Positions 9,411 to 18,498 of a DNA stretch of 64,000 bases are shown in pieces. The position numbers and the translations under genes were made by a program. The stretch's first letter is position 1. The number at the start of each line of letters is the position of its first letter. Source of the DNA: Anaerobiospirillum thomasii (lineage in GTDB: Bacteria > Pseudomonadota > Gammaproteobacteria > Enterobacterales > Succinivibrionaceae); contig NZ_UAPU01000007.1 in assembly GCF_900445255.1 (NCBI RefSeq), positions 512,001 to 576,000 of the forward strand, in the 5' to 3' direction. The notes beneath the pieces are model-generated. The model had not been told where the DNA came from. It worked only from the letters and a program-made list of their open reading frames with translations, and did no database searches.

Positions 9411-11315
9411 TTACTTCATCTCTTGTTTTACTGTTCTAAATCTCTTAACAAAAGGTCCTGACTTCTTGACTGTCTGAGGCAGACGGGCAATAGCTGCAGT
9501 GGCTGCACCAAGATCAGAATACTGTCCAACGATAAGCACATAATAACGCTTGCCATTGACATCCTTTTCATATATCCAGTATCTGTCAGACAGGAAGGCT
9601 GAAACATCGGCAACTCTCTGACGGTTGGTACCTGCAATAACCTGTACTGTATAATTGTTATCAGGCATGCCCTTAAGCTCATCTTTAGCACCTGGCACAG
9701 CCATAGTGACAGGAGCTCTGCTGGCTGCATTCATGGCTGCAAGATTATGACGCTGTGCAGTCAGATTTCTAAACTCATCCTTCTTGACAGGCTCTTGTTT
9801 AACACCGCGCTGAGTCTTCTTGGCTGTATTCTCAGCTACCTTGTTATTGCCCTTGTTCTGAGTCTTTACTGGATCAGTCTTTACAGCTTCCTTCTTCTCA
9901 GGTGCTGCAGGGGCAGATGCAGCCTGCTGTGTCTTTTCAAGAGGCACAATAAGTGATGGTTTGACCTCATTGTCAGCCTTGATTGCATTATCAGCAGGCT
10001 TTTCCTGAGGCTCTGTTTTAGCCTGTTCTGCTTTAACCTGCTCTGTCTTTGCAATCTCTGTCTTTGCCTGCTCTACAGGAGCCGGTACTGTCTGAGGTGT
10101 ACTAATGGTTGGCATAGGAGGTGCCACCTTCTCAATCTCATTTTTGCGCAGCACATTGTCAGCACGCTCAATAGGCACAAAGTTGGTGCCCTCAAAGTCT
10201 ATGACCTGGGTGCTATCATCTTTTTCTACTGCAGATCCTGCCAGTCCTCTCCTGGGATAGCCAGAGTTTGTAGACTCTGCCCCTTCAATTCTCTCAAGAT
10301 CCTTGCCGTCAACTACAAGCTGATGCTCTGTTGTCATCTCAGGGGTCTTAGCCTCAACACCATATGGCACATCAGGCTGCAGTACACCATCATCAAGCAC
10401 AGGCTTTGATGAGGTACTCTCAAGAGCCTGCGAATTTGGTGACATGGCAGCTGAGCTTTCATCCTGTGTGCTATTTTTAGAAAAGAAATCTGAACCCATA
10501 AAGATAGGAACCAGACAGGCAAGCACAATGGCTATACATAAAAATGTAATAAAGATGCCTGTAGCACCTGATTTTTTCTCTTTTTTAGGTGCAACCGGTC
10601 TGGCCTTGCCACGTGTATTGGTGGCATCAGGTGTCTTCTGCGGTTCTTTCATAAGCTTCTCCGTTATATCTATAAGAGCCGACAAATTACCGTTGCATGG
10701 TGCAAGCAGTGGCGGCACTTTGCCTTCAATGCGTTTAAATACTTTTATAAGTCCGTTTAAATAAAACAGATGTCTGCAAAAACTCAAAGCCTCGGTGGCA
10801 CTTAACAGAGGTATCTTCTCCTCTTTAAGCTCAGTCTTGGCCGAATGGGCATTTCTAAGACGGGCTGAGGCAAAATTCTCCTGACAGGTGGCTACAAAAG
10901 AAAAGCGTCTCTGACCTAAAAAGTCATCGCTCAAGGCCACCAGCTCATCAAAAAAGGCACTTATTACAAGATCAATATCATCTACCACAAAGATAATCTT
11001 TTCCTTGGTAGGTACACCTCTTTTGATAATGGTGTCAGCTAAATTTAAAGTATAGTCAAACTTCTCCTCGCTAAAGCCAAAGAGCTGTGTCAGAACAATT
11101 TCACGCAGATTGATAAGTGACATCTCTTTGGAGCATGGAATAAAAACCACACGCTCAACACTGGTGCCAGATACTATCTTTTCAAGAACAGCACTGCGTC
11201 CTGAGCCTCTGCTGCCGGATATCAGAATAAAGGATTCAGAAGAGATAAGCTCATCTGTAATTTTCTTACAAAAAGTACTTTGACTTTCTATGTCTAAATA
11301 ATCGTCGCTGTTCAT
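9411..11315 (-). CDS. damX: DamX-like cell-division protein: AAA ATPase, transmembrane segment, SPOR domain
   Basis: The 634-residue product has an N-terminal AAA-type domain with Walker A (ISGSRGSGRS, about 32-41) and Walker B (IIFVVDDIDLV, about 108-118). One membrane segment follows near 255-275 and then a long low-complexity linker rich in Ala, Glu, Lys, Pro and Val. It ends in a C-terminal SPOR domain (about 552-630, containing YTVQVIAG and YYVLIVGQY) that binds denuded septal peptidoglycan. This is the DamX architecture. DamX helps septation at the division ring in the periplasm. Position between aroB and rpe supports the call. Confidence 0.9.
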   Translation of the reverse strand: MNSDDYLDIESQSTFCKKITDELISSESFILISGSRGSGRSAVLEKIVSGTSVERVVFIPCSKEMSLINLREIVLTQLFGFSEEKFDYTLNLADTIIKRGVPTKEKIIFVVDDIDLVISAFFDELVALSDDFLGQRRFSFVATCQENFASARLRNAHSAKTELKEEKIPLLSATEALSFCRHLFYLNGLIKVFKRIEGKVPPLLAPCNGNLSALIDITEKLMKEPQKTPDATNTRGKARPVAPKKEKKSGATGIFITFLCIAIVLACLVPIFMGSDFFSKNSTQDESSAAMSPNSQALESTSSKPVLDDGVLQPDVPYGVEAKTPEMTTEHQLVVDGKDLERIEGAESTNSGYPRRGLAGSAVEKDDSTQVIDFEGTNFVPIERADNVLRKNEIEKVAPPMPTISTPQTVPAPVEQAKTEIAKTEQVKAEQAKTEPQEKPADNAIKADNEVKPSLIVPLEKTQQAASAPAAPEKKEAVKTDPVKTQNKGNNKVAENTAKKTQRGVKQEPVKKDEFRNLTAQRHNLAAMNAASRAPVTMAVPGAKDELKGMPDNNYTVQVIAGTNRQRVADVSAFLSDRYWIYEKDVNGKRYYVLIVGQYSDLGAATAAIARLPQTVKKSGPFVKRFRTVKQEMK

Positions 11316-11370
11316 AATTAAATATCCATTTGATTTCTAGCAGATTGTAATTCAAATAGATCTATAAATG

Positions 11371-12459
11371 CTACCTAGATTTAAATTTACTCAGTAAATT
11401 CTCACACTTTACGTCATCAATTGTATCAAAAATCTCAGCCTTGCCTATAGCAGATGGCAGCACATAGCGTATGCGCCCTGAGGCCACCTTTTTGTCATGA
11501 TGCATGTGCTTTATAAAATCACAAGGCTCCATGCCATCTGGTATGGTACATGGCAATGCGGCGCTTTTAATTAAAGTATATATGCGCTCAAACTCTCTAA
11601 AGCCAATTAAAGACTGCTCCTTTGCCACAAAGGCGGCTATGATCATACCAAGACCTACAGCCTCACCGTGCAGCCAGGTTCCAAAACCCATATGCGCCTC
11701 TATGGCATGACCAAAGGTATGACCTAAATTTAAAATGGCTCTAAGCCCTTTTTCCTTTTCATCAAAGGCAACGACCTCGGCCTTTATAGAACAGCAGCGC
11801 TCAATAATATAGATGGTATCTTCAATATCAAGCACCAGACCATCCTTTAGAGTCTGCTCTAAAAACTCAAAAAAGGCCTTGTCATAGATAATGCCGTATT
11901 TTATAACCTCAGCCATGCCGGCAATCATCTCTTTTTGCGGCAGTGTCTTTAAAAAGAGTGCATCAATAAAGACAGCCTTTGGCTGATAAAAGGCACCTAT
12001 CATATTCTTGCCAAGGGGATGATTGATGGCAGTCTTGCCGCCAACAGAGCTGTCAACCATGGATAAAAGTGTAGTTGGAATCTGTATATAATTGACTCCT
12101 CTTTGATAGGTGGCAGCAGCAAAACCTGTCATGTCACCTACCACACCGCCGCCTAAGGCTATAAAGGTGCAGTCACGTGACAGGCCATGCTCTAGGGCCT
12201 TTGACATGATCTGCATATATGAATCTACAGTTTTATATCTCTCTCCATCCTGTAAAATGCACTCACAGACATGACACTCAAGGCTGCCAAGAGCCTCTTT
12301 TATAACAGAGGCATACAAAGGAGCTATGGTTTCATTGCTTACAAGCAAAACATCAGAGCCCTTTTTTATATAGTCGCCACAAAGCTTTTTAAAATCAAGA
12401 TCCTGTCCTATATAGATGTTATAGGCCTTATCCTTGAGAGCCACATTTAAAATCTGCAT
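11371..12459 (-). CDS. aroB: 3-dehydroquinate synthase
   Basis: The 362-residue NAD- and metal-dependent enzyme turns DAHP into 3-dehydroquinate, the second step of the shikimate pathway. The GGGVVGDMTGFAAATYQRG region (about 102-120) and metal-binding histidines in NLGHTFGHAIE are visible. It is 3 bp downstream of aroK, the enzyme acting later in the same pathway. Confidence 0.97.
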   Translation of the reverse strand: MQILNVALKDKAYNIYIGQDLDFKKLCGDYIKKGSDVLLVSNETIAPLYASVIKEALGSLECHVCECILQDGERYKTVDSYMQIMSKALEHGLSRDCTFIALGGGVVGDMTGFAAATYQRGVNYIQIPTTLLSMVDSSVGGKTAINHPLGKNMIGAFYQPKAVFIDALFLKTLPQKEMIAGMAEVIKYGIIYDKAFFEFLEQTLKDGLVLDIEDTIYIIERCCSIKAEVVAFDEKEKGLRAILNLGHTFGHAIEAHMGFGTWLHGEAVGLGMIIAAFVAKEQSLIGFREFERIYTLIKSAALPCTIPDGMEPCDFIKHMHHDKKVASGRIRYVLPSAIGKAEIFDTIDDVKCENLLSKFKSR

Positions 12460-12462
12460 TTA

Positions 12463-12981
12463 CTATCCTTGTAATTTATCTAAAATCAATCGTGTAATCT
12501 CATTTACATCAAGATTGTCTGTTTCAATCTTAAAAGAGCTTATTGAGCTGTAAAGCGGATCACGTATGGCAAAGAGCTCTGAGAGTCTGCCCTTTCTGTC
12601 ATCAACTGCAATCATTGGCCTGTTGTTATCATGTGCAGTGCGTGCATACTGTGTCTCAACCGAGGCATAAAGATAGATACAGATACTGTCTTTGACCATG
12701 GCCTCACGGTTTTTAGCATCCATAATGGCCCCGCCGCCTGTGGCAATTACAGCTTTGCTGCATTTAAGACAGTCTGACAAAAACTCTCTTTCCTTACAGC
12801 GAAAATAACTCTCTCCATAAATTTTAAACATATCATTTATAGACATGGACAGAGATTTTTCAATAAGAGAATCAAGATCGATAAAATCATAGCCAAGACT
12901 GTCACTCAAAGCTCTGCCTACTGTACTTTTACCGCAGCCCATTGGACCTATAAGCACAATGGGGCCTGTAACTGATGCCAT
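12463..12981 (-). CDS. aroK: Shikimate kinase
   Basis: The 172-residue enzyme phosphorylates shikimate. The P-loop GPMGCGKST lies near the N terminus, with DLDSLIE, GGGAI and RPMI substrate-binding motifs following. The reading frame is open upstream to 13044, but I chose the ATG at 12981: it has an AAAGGAG ribosome-binding site about 6 bp upstream, gives the normal length, and lies downstream of a TATAAT at 13027-13032 that would leave the upstream start outside the transcript. Confidence 0.95.
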   Translation of the reverse strand: MASVTGPIVLIGPMGCGKSTVGRALSDSLGYDFIDLDSLIEKSLSMSINDMFKIYGESYFRCKEREFLSDCLKCSKAVIATGGGAIMDAKNREAMVKDSICIYLYASVETQYARTAHDNNRPMIAVDDRKGRLSELFAIRDPLYSSISSFKIETDNLDVNEITRLILDKLQG

Positions 12982-13498
12982 ATACAACTCCTTTAGTATA
13001 AGTGCTACTATTGTGCACCTGTTATGATTATATGCAAGACACAAAGAGCCAAATTTTAAAAGTGCACCGTTTAAGATCTATTCTTATAAGACAAAAGCCT
13101 TATAAAAATACTCTGTACCTACAAAAATCCGCACTGTTACATGCCTGCTCACTGCATCCTTATCCTGGATCTTATGCACACGCTGTGTATATAAATCACA
13201 CAAAAGAAGATAAATAAAAACAAAAAGCCTCTTGTAATAGTAAAAACCCACAACATTGCTGTATGTAAAGGCTTTTAGTCTGTGACAGGCCTACATTTCT
13301 CTTTTAAATCTTATCTGCCTTTATATTGTATATTCTAAAACTAGTGCACAAATCCCATCTGCCATATAAATTAATACAGCTTTAAAAAAATTGCTGTTAG
13401 CATCATCATAACTTTTATATAGGCAAGATAACTTATGTTAAGCCGATGGATAACTAAGTCAGTACTTTTACGTTGTCTTTATATAAAACACAGTAGAT
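12982..13498. promoter_or_regulatory. Intergenic region with likely aroK promoter
   Basis: A minus-strand TATAAT (plus-strand 13027-13032) is placed to start a transcript about 40 nt before the aroK ATG; its -35 is weak. The remainder, to 13498, is AT-rich without convincing genes. A 71-codon frame at 13002-13217 has no ribosome-binding site and overlaps this promoter, so I do not call it. Confidence 0.45.
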
Positions 13499-14911
13499 TT
13501 ATTTAATAATTTTTTTGACCTCATTGCCTATCTGAATAAGCTCTGTACCCTGGAAAATTCTATGCTCAATCTCCTCAAGACTTAAATTTGAGGTATCAGG
13601 ATAATATCTTTTAAGCACTATGGCTAAAATTACAGAACAGCATAAAAGTACAAAAACTATAAGAGGTACATTTATATAATCAGAGTAAAGATATATGCCC
13701 CTTGTATTTAATAAAATAGAGCTCACGTAGATAAAAAGTACGGTAGCTCCTGCAAAGTCCCTGGCATTATTGGGCGTAATATCTACAAATGAGGATAAAA
13801 ATGAAAAGGCAGCAAGACTTGATGTAAAAATAAATACCAGACTTAAAACTATGATAGACAAGGAGCTGCCATCAGGCCCGCTTGCAAGAACAAGCCACAA
13901 TAAAAACAGCAGTATGCTGTCAGCACTGATACCAAAGAGTATAAGCTTGCGTCTGCCAAACTTGTCAATTGAGAAGGTCACAGTAAGCGAGGCTGCCAGA
14001 AATACTAGAAAGATGGCATAGAGCATGACATCCTTCATCTTAAGGCTTAAATCCTCGCTTAAGTACAGACTGTCAGTCATGGTAAAGAGCAGTATGCTTG
14101 GCACAAAGGAAATGCCTGCCATATGTAAAAACAGTGCCGTTATGCCATAAAGCCATAAAACCTTTCTAAAATGCTGATTCTGAAAGAAAAGATGGGCCCC
14201 GTGAAACTCACGGCGTGAGCTTTCATTGATGGCAGCCAGCTCATGAGCTGCCATACCCATATTCTGTCTTAACTTGAAAAGTACGTTTAAGGCTGAATCG
14301 CTAAGGCCTACAAGCGACAGCCAGCGCGGACTTTCTGGCAGTTTTATAAAAGCTATAATAAAGATAATTAAATTGACAATAATATAGGCGATTAAAAACG
14401 GAGCCATATTAGCTATGCCCTGCATCGATGAGAGACATTTGGAGAGCATAAAGCCTGTGACAAACATGCTGACAATAAAGGAACAGGCCATACCGCGATG
14501 AGTGGATAGAGTAATTTCTGCTATATAGATGTAAGATGAGAGAAAATACAGACCAAAGGTTATGCCTATAACAAAATAGGCAGAAAGAAAGAGCGAGAGA
14601 TTTGAGGCCACCGAGGCTGCCACAAAGGCAAACATGCCAAACAGAGCCGAGCTTAGAATAATAACCTTGCGCCCTGATTCATAGGTAAGCCAGGCACCAA
14701 GAAAAATACCAATAGCAGCTCCTGTCATGGTGGTGCCAAAAGAAATCAAAAGTATAGGCTGTGAAGTACCAAAAAGAATAGAATTAATATCAGTGGTAAA
14801 GAACTGATTGGCTATTGAAAAACCAAAGCTAAGTGCAAAAAAGGCCACCAAAAGTGAATACTTAAGGGGAATCATGGCTACATTGTAGCTGCTTGTAATA
14901 TCGTCTTTCAT
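13499..14911 (-). CDS. MFS transporter, sugar porter family
   Basis: The 470-residue membrane protein has about 12 hydrophobic segments. Sugar-porter signatures are present: GAWLTYESGRKV after helix 2, PESPRWLSL at the end of the sixth helix and DKFGRRK in the second half. This points to proton-linked uptake of a hexose, pentose or related polyol, but the substrate cannot be read from the sequence. It stands alone, divergent from the flagellin gene. Confidence 0.85.
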   Translation of the reverse strand: MKDDITSSYNVAMIPLKYSLLVAFFALSFGFSIANQFFTTDINSILFGTSQPILLISFGTTMTGAAIGIFLGAWLTYESGRKVIILSSALFGMFAFVAASVASNLSLFLSAYFVIGITFGLYFLSSYIYIAEITLSTHRGMACSFIVSMFVTGFMLSKCLSSMQGIANMAPFLIAYIIVNLIIFIIAFIKLPESPRWLSLVGLSDSALNVLFKLRQNMGMAAHELAAINESSRREFHGAHLFFQNQHFRKVLWLYGITALFLHMAGISFVPSILLFTMTDSLYLSEDLSLKMKDVMLYAIFLVFLAASLTVTFSIDKFGRRKLILFGISADSILLFLLWLVLASGPDGSSLSIIVLSLVFIFTSSLAAFSFLSSFVDITPNNARDFAGATVLFIYVSSILLNTRGIYLYSDYINVPLIVFVLLCCSVILAIVLKRYYPDTSNLSLEEIEHRIFQGTELIQIGNEVKKIIK

Positions 14912-15081
14912 TTATCTTTTATATCTTCAAATCTGATGCTGTACAATTTTATTATAAATTGCATATTTAAAACAAATAAAACACAGTTTTACTCTTATGC
15001 CTGCAACAGTGCATCACTTTCAGTGAACTTGTAAGACCCTGCCCTGCATACAATAGTTAAAACACACTTATAGAAAATATT

Positions 15082-15103
15082 TAAAGTTGGCATGTTTTTT
15101 TCT
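15082..15103 (+). promoter_or_regulatory. Candidate sigma-54 (-24/-12) promoter of the flagellin gene
   Basis: TGGCATG (15088-15094), four bases, then TTTCT (15099-15103) match the sigma-54 consensus TGGCACG-N4-TTGCW at 10 of 12 positions with correct spacing. A TAAAGTT resembling a sigma-28 -35 element overlaps at 15082-15088, but no good sigma-28 -10 follows. Either would fit a flagellin gene; sigma-54 scores better by eye. Confidence 0.4.
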
Positions 15104-15175
15104 TATATGAGCATATATATGAAAACAGAGGCTAAAACGGCAAAAAATGCATAGCCCCGACTCAGGAGAAAAAAA

Positions 15176-16129
15176 ATGGCTCTTTATGTAAATACCAACG
15201 TTTCATCCATTAATGGACAACGCAAGCTTGCCAATTCAACCAATGCACTTAATGTTTCATATCAGAGATTAGCATCTGGTCTTAGAATCAATTCGGCAAA
15301 AGATGATGCCGCAGGCCTTCAGATCTCAGATAGATTAACAGCACAGATTAACGGCTTAGGTCAGGGCAACAGAAACTGTAATGACGGCATTGCCTTTGCC
15401 CAGACTATTGAAGGCGCCATGGACGAAATGACTGCCATGCTCCAGCGCGTCAGAACACTGGCCATTCAGGCAGCCAACGGTACCTATTCACCAACTGATC
15501 GTATCTCTATTCAGCAGGAGCTTACCCAGCTTGGTACAGAAATTACCCGTGTAGCCTGCAAGACAACCTTTGCCGGCAAAACTGTCCTGAACGGCTACTA
15601 TACAGCACAAGGTGGTGGCACAAGTAATACAGCAGCTACCATGATTGGATCAGACGGTATGGTAACCTTCCAGGTTGGTGCCAATGCCAATGACACTATT
15701 GCTGTAACCAATATGTCAAGAGGTTTCATGCTCTCAACTATTGCCTGTCAGGCTGGCATTTTACCAAATGGTGTTAACTTTGGTAACGCAACAACAGGCT
15801 TTATTCAGTCAAACGGTGTAGTTCGTTTTTCTGTAACCAATCAGTCACAGGCCCAGCTGACTATTGCCAATATTGACTCAATGATTCAGGTTATTGACTC
15901 AAAGCGTGCCGAGCTTGGTGCTGTACAGAACCGTATGGAATCCACTATCAGAAATCAGGCCAACATTCAGGAAAATGAATCTGATGCCCGTTCACGTATC
16001 CGTGATACAGATTTTGCTGAGGAAACTGCAGCCTTAACTGCCAATCAGATCCTGCAGCAGGCCTCACAGACCATTTTAACCCAGGCCAATCAGAGACCAC
16101 AGATTGCTCTGTCACTGCTTGGCGGTTAA
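15176..16129 (+). CDS. fliC: Flagellin
   Basis: The 317-residue product builds the flagellar filament. The D0/D1 N terminus (NTNVSSINGQ, RLASGLRINSAKDDAAG) and C terminus (ESRIRDTDFAEE-like segment, ILQQA, ending ANQRPQIALSLLGG) are highly conserved. The variable centre is short, so this is a small flagellin. Unusually it has three cysteines (Cys68, Cys128, Cys191), two of them inside the conserved D1 region where other flagellins have Ala or Asn. An AGGAG ribosome-binding site lies 7 bp before the ATG. No other flagellar gene is nearby. Confidence 0.96.
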   Translation: MALYVNTNVSSINGQRKLANSTNALNVSYQRLASGLRINSAKDDAAGLQISDRLTAQINGLGQGNRNCNDGIAFAQTIEGAMDEMTAMLQRVRTLAIQAANGTYSPTDRISIQQELTQLGTEITRVACKTTFAGKTVLNGYYTAQGGGTSNTAATMIGSDGMVTFQVGANANDTIAVTNMSRGFMLSTIACQAGILPNGVNFGNATTGFIQSNGVVRFSVTNQSQAQLTIANIDSMIQVIDSKRAELGAVQNRMESTIRNQANIQENESDARSRIRDTDFAEETAALTANQILQQASQTILTQANQRPQIALSLLGG

Positions 16130-16176
16130 TACCAACTTTTAAGTTACTCTCTCTTTCCTGAGCATGGTGCTCACAG

Positions 16177-16207
16177 GCCGGATAAAAATTTCTATCCGGC
16201 TTTTTTT
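16177..16207 (+). terminator. Flagellin gene terminator
   Basis: An 8-bp perfect stem (16177-16184 with 16193-16200) is followed by seven T residues, 48 bp after the flagellin stop codon. Confidence 0.9.
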
Positions 16208-16336
16208 CATCTTTTAAAACCTGTTCTAGCTACTATCTTTAGTGTCTGTGTCCTGTGTGCCTTGTCATTTTCATTTTTAAAGACGAAGCTAAATAAGCTA
16301 TAATCTAATCACATTTAAGACTGATATGGAGTTTGC

Positions 16337-17764
16337 ATGCAGAATTTAAACCTACCTGATTTTTCAGGACGCGTCTTAGTTGTCGGTGATGTAATGCTTG
16401 ACAGATACTGGAAAGGTCCATGCTCAAGAATATCCCCCGAGGCTCCTGTACCTGTAGTCAGAGTCAGTGATGTCGAGGACAGAGCAGGCGGCGCTGCCAA
16501 CGTTGCCATCAATATTGCCACACTAGGTGCCCCATGTAATCTATGTGGCATTGTAGGTGTAGATGAAGTTGCCACCAAACTCTCAGATATTGTGGAACAA
16601 GCTAAGGTCACATGCCATTTTGTCTCTGACAGCTCTTTGCATACCATTACCAAACTTAGAGTTTTAAGCCGCAATCAGCAGCTTTTGCGTGTTGATTTTG
16701 AAGATGCCTATGAAACTACAGATCAGGGTACTATGCTGCAGGGCTACAGACGTGCCATAAAAGAGTGTAAAGTTGTAATCTGCTCAGATTATGGCAAAGG
16801 CGCCCTCTCCTCCATAAAAAGCATGATTGATATTGCCAATTATGCCAATATTCCTGTGCTTATTGATCCAAAGGGCACAGATTTTTCAAAATATGCCAAT
16901 GCTACACTGCTGACTCCAAATATGTCAGAGTTTGAGGCTGTGGTGGGCAAGGTCAAAGATAATGAAGATCTTGAGAAAAAGGCCCTTGATCTTATCTCAA
17001 GATACAATCTAAAGGCCCTGTTAGTGACAAGATCTGAAGATGGCATGTCACTTATTGTGCCAGGCCGCAAGGCAGAGCATCTGCCTACCAATGCCCGTGA
17101 GGTCTATGATGTAACAGGTGCAGGCGACACAGTTATTGGCACCATTGGCGCCTGTCTTGCCTCAGGCTCAAGCCTGTCTGAGGCCTGTGCCATTGCCAAT
17201 ACAGCAGCCGGCATTGTAGTGGGCAAACTTGGTACCTCAACTGTAAGTGTTGATGAGATAAAACATGAGCTGGGTCTAAAGCAAAACAGCAGCAAGAGCA
17301 TACTTGGCAAAGAAGAGCTTTTATCTCGTGTTGCCAAACTTAAAGCCCAGGGCCTTAAAATAGTTATGACCAATGGCTGTTTTGATATACTGCACAAAGG
17401 GCATCTAGATTATCTAAAAAGAGCCAGAGCACTTGGTGATATACTCATTGTAGCTGTCAATACCGACAGCTCAGTGCAGATGCTAAAGGGACCAAGCCGT
17501 CCTATCAATGCCCTTGAGGATCGCATGATTATGCTCGATGCTCTTGAGTGCACCTCACTTATTACCTATTTTGATGAAGAGACACCTGAGAGTCTTATTG
17601 CCGCAGTGCTGCCAGATATTCTGGTCAAAGGCGGCGATTATACTGTAGAGCAGATTGCAGGACATAAACAGGTACTGCAAAATGGCGGACAGGTTATTAT
17701 TCTGCCTTTTGTAGACGGCTGCTCTACCACCAATATTGTAAATAAAATCAAAGGTTCACTCTAA
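16337..17764 (+). CDS. hldE: Bifunctional heptose 7-phosphate kinase / heptose 1-phosphate adenylyltransferase
   Basis: The 475-residue enzyme makes ADP-heptose for the lipopolysaccharide inner core. The N-terminal PfkB-type kinase domain (1 to about 320) shows VVGDVMLDRYW, the GGAANVA motif and the catalytic DVTGAGDT. The C-terminal nucleotidyltransferase (about 340-475) shows TNGCFDILHKGH with the HxGH signature. Both domains look intact. GGAG precedes the ATG. It indicates a heptose-containing LPS or lipooligosaccharide. Confidence 0.97.
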   Translation: MQNLNLPDFSGRVLVVGDVMLDRYWKGPCSRISPEAPVPVVRVSDVEDRAGGAANVAINIATLGAPCNLCGIVGVDEVATKLSDIVEQAKVTCHFVSDSSLHTITKLRVLSRNQQLLRVDFEDAYETTDQGTMLQGYRRAIKECKVVICSDYGKGALSSIKSMIDIANYANIPVLIDPKGTDFSKYANATLLTPNMSEFEAVVGKVKDNEDLEKKALDLISRYNLKALLVTRSEDGMSLIVPGRKAEHLPTNAREVYDVTGAGDTVIGTIGACLASGSSLSEACAIANTAAGIVVGKLGTSTVSVDEIKHELGLKQNSSKSILGKEELLSRVAKLKAQGLKIVMTNGCFDILHKGHLDYLKRARALGDILIVAVNTDSSVQMLKGPSRPINALEDRMIMLDALECTSLITYFDEETPESLIAAVLPDILVKGGDYTVEQIAGHKQVLQNGGQVIILPFVDGCSTTNIVNKIKGSL

Positions 17765-17772
17765 ATACCCAA

Positions 17773-17790
17773 GGGGGCAAATCTGCCCCC
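17773..17790 (+). terminator. Hairpin after hldE
   Basis: A 7-bp GC-rich stem (17773-17779 with 17784-17790) with a 4-nt loop lies 8 bp after the hldE stop. The T tract that follows is interrupted, so it may be a weaker terminator. Confidence 0.65.
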
Positions 17791-18006
17791 TGCTCCTAAT
17801 CTTTTAGCCTTTTTCCAAAAATCCCTGCCTTTATTTCAAAAATACAGTTCCATCGTGTTAAAAATGTCATATTCATGCACAATTTTGAGCTGTATATCAA
17901 TTATTTTATATTTTTTTTTGCTACAGACAATAAATTGTTATCATGTAACCATCAAACGATAAAATTGAGCGTACAATCTGCTTATTAATTGTTTATGGAG
18001 TAATAT

Positions 18007-18426
18007 ATGCACTTTCTTAAGGTTTTATTAATAGGTTTAGGACTGACTTTTATGTTTCCATCTTTTGCCGAGCTCTCTCCTAAGGAGCTGTTAAAAGATT
18101 ATGAGATGCCAGTAGGCTACAGCGAGCCAAAGCAGCTTATTGCCCATGCTCTTATTGAAGAGGGTGTAGGTGTTCTTATTGACTGCAGAACCAAGGAGGA
18201 GTATGAAAATGGCCATATTGAAGGTGCCATCAATCTTGACTCTGAGGTTATCACTGCTGATATGTTAAAACAGTATGCTCCTGATGAATCAACCCCTATT
18301 TTAATCTACTGCAGATCAGGACGTCGTGCCGGCATTGTCGGCAAGGATCTTGTCAAATCAGGCTATAAGCATGTTCTGAACTTTGGCGGTATCAATACCT
18401 GGCCATATGGTCTCATTCAGGATTAA
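18007..18426 (+). CDS. Secreted single-domain rhodanese (PspE-like)
   Basis: The 139-residue product has a signal peptide (cleavage after about residue 21, SFA-EL) and one rhodanese domain. The active-site loop is YCRSGRRAGI, with the catalytic cysteine near residue 103, and the upstream DCRTKEEYENGHIEGAINL is the usual CH2A-like motif. PspE-type proteins transfer sulfur from thiosulfate to thiol acceptors in the periplasm. A GGAG-type ribosome-binding site precedes the ATG. It is a single gene bounded by a terminator; the physiological acceptor is unknown. Confidence 0.88.
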   Translation: MHFLKVLLIGLGLTFMFPSFAELSPKELLKDYEMPVGYSEPKQLIAHALIEEGVGVLIDCRTKEEYENGHIEGAINLDSEVITADMLKQYAPDESTPILIYCRSGRRAGIVGKDLVKSGYKHVLNFGGINTWPYGLIQD

Positions 18427-18445
18427 TTCTGATAGACAAAAGTTT

Positions 18446-18473
18446 AAAAGGGGAGCATACAGCTCCCCTTTTT
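18446..18473. terminator. Bidirectional terminator, rhodanese/gltX
   Basis: An 11-bp perfect stem (18446-18456 with 18462-18472) with a 5-nt loop carries A and T runs on its outer ends, so it can stop transcription from both convergent genes. Confidence 0.9.
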
Positions 18474-18498
18474 ACATCTTTAATTTAAAGGCACTGAC

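Noticed and set aside
13002-13217. A 71-codon open frame on the plus strand upstream of aroK
   Set aside because: It has no ribosome-binding site, its composition is not protein-like and it overlaps the likely aroK promoter and leader on the opposite strand.
13220-13276. Inverted repeat AAAAGCCT/AGGCTTTT in the aroK upstream region
   Set aside because: The arms are about 36 bp apart and no T tract follows, so it is not a credible terminator or compact RNA.
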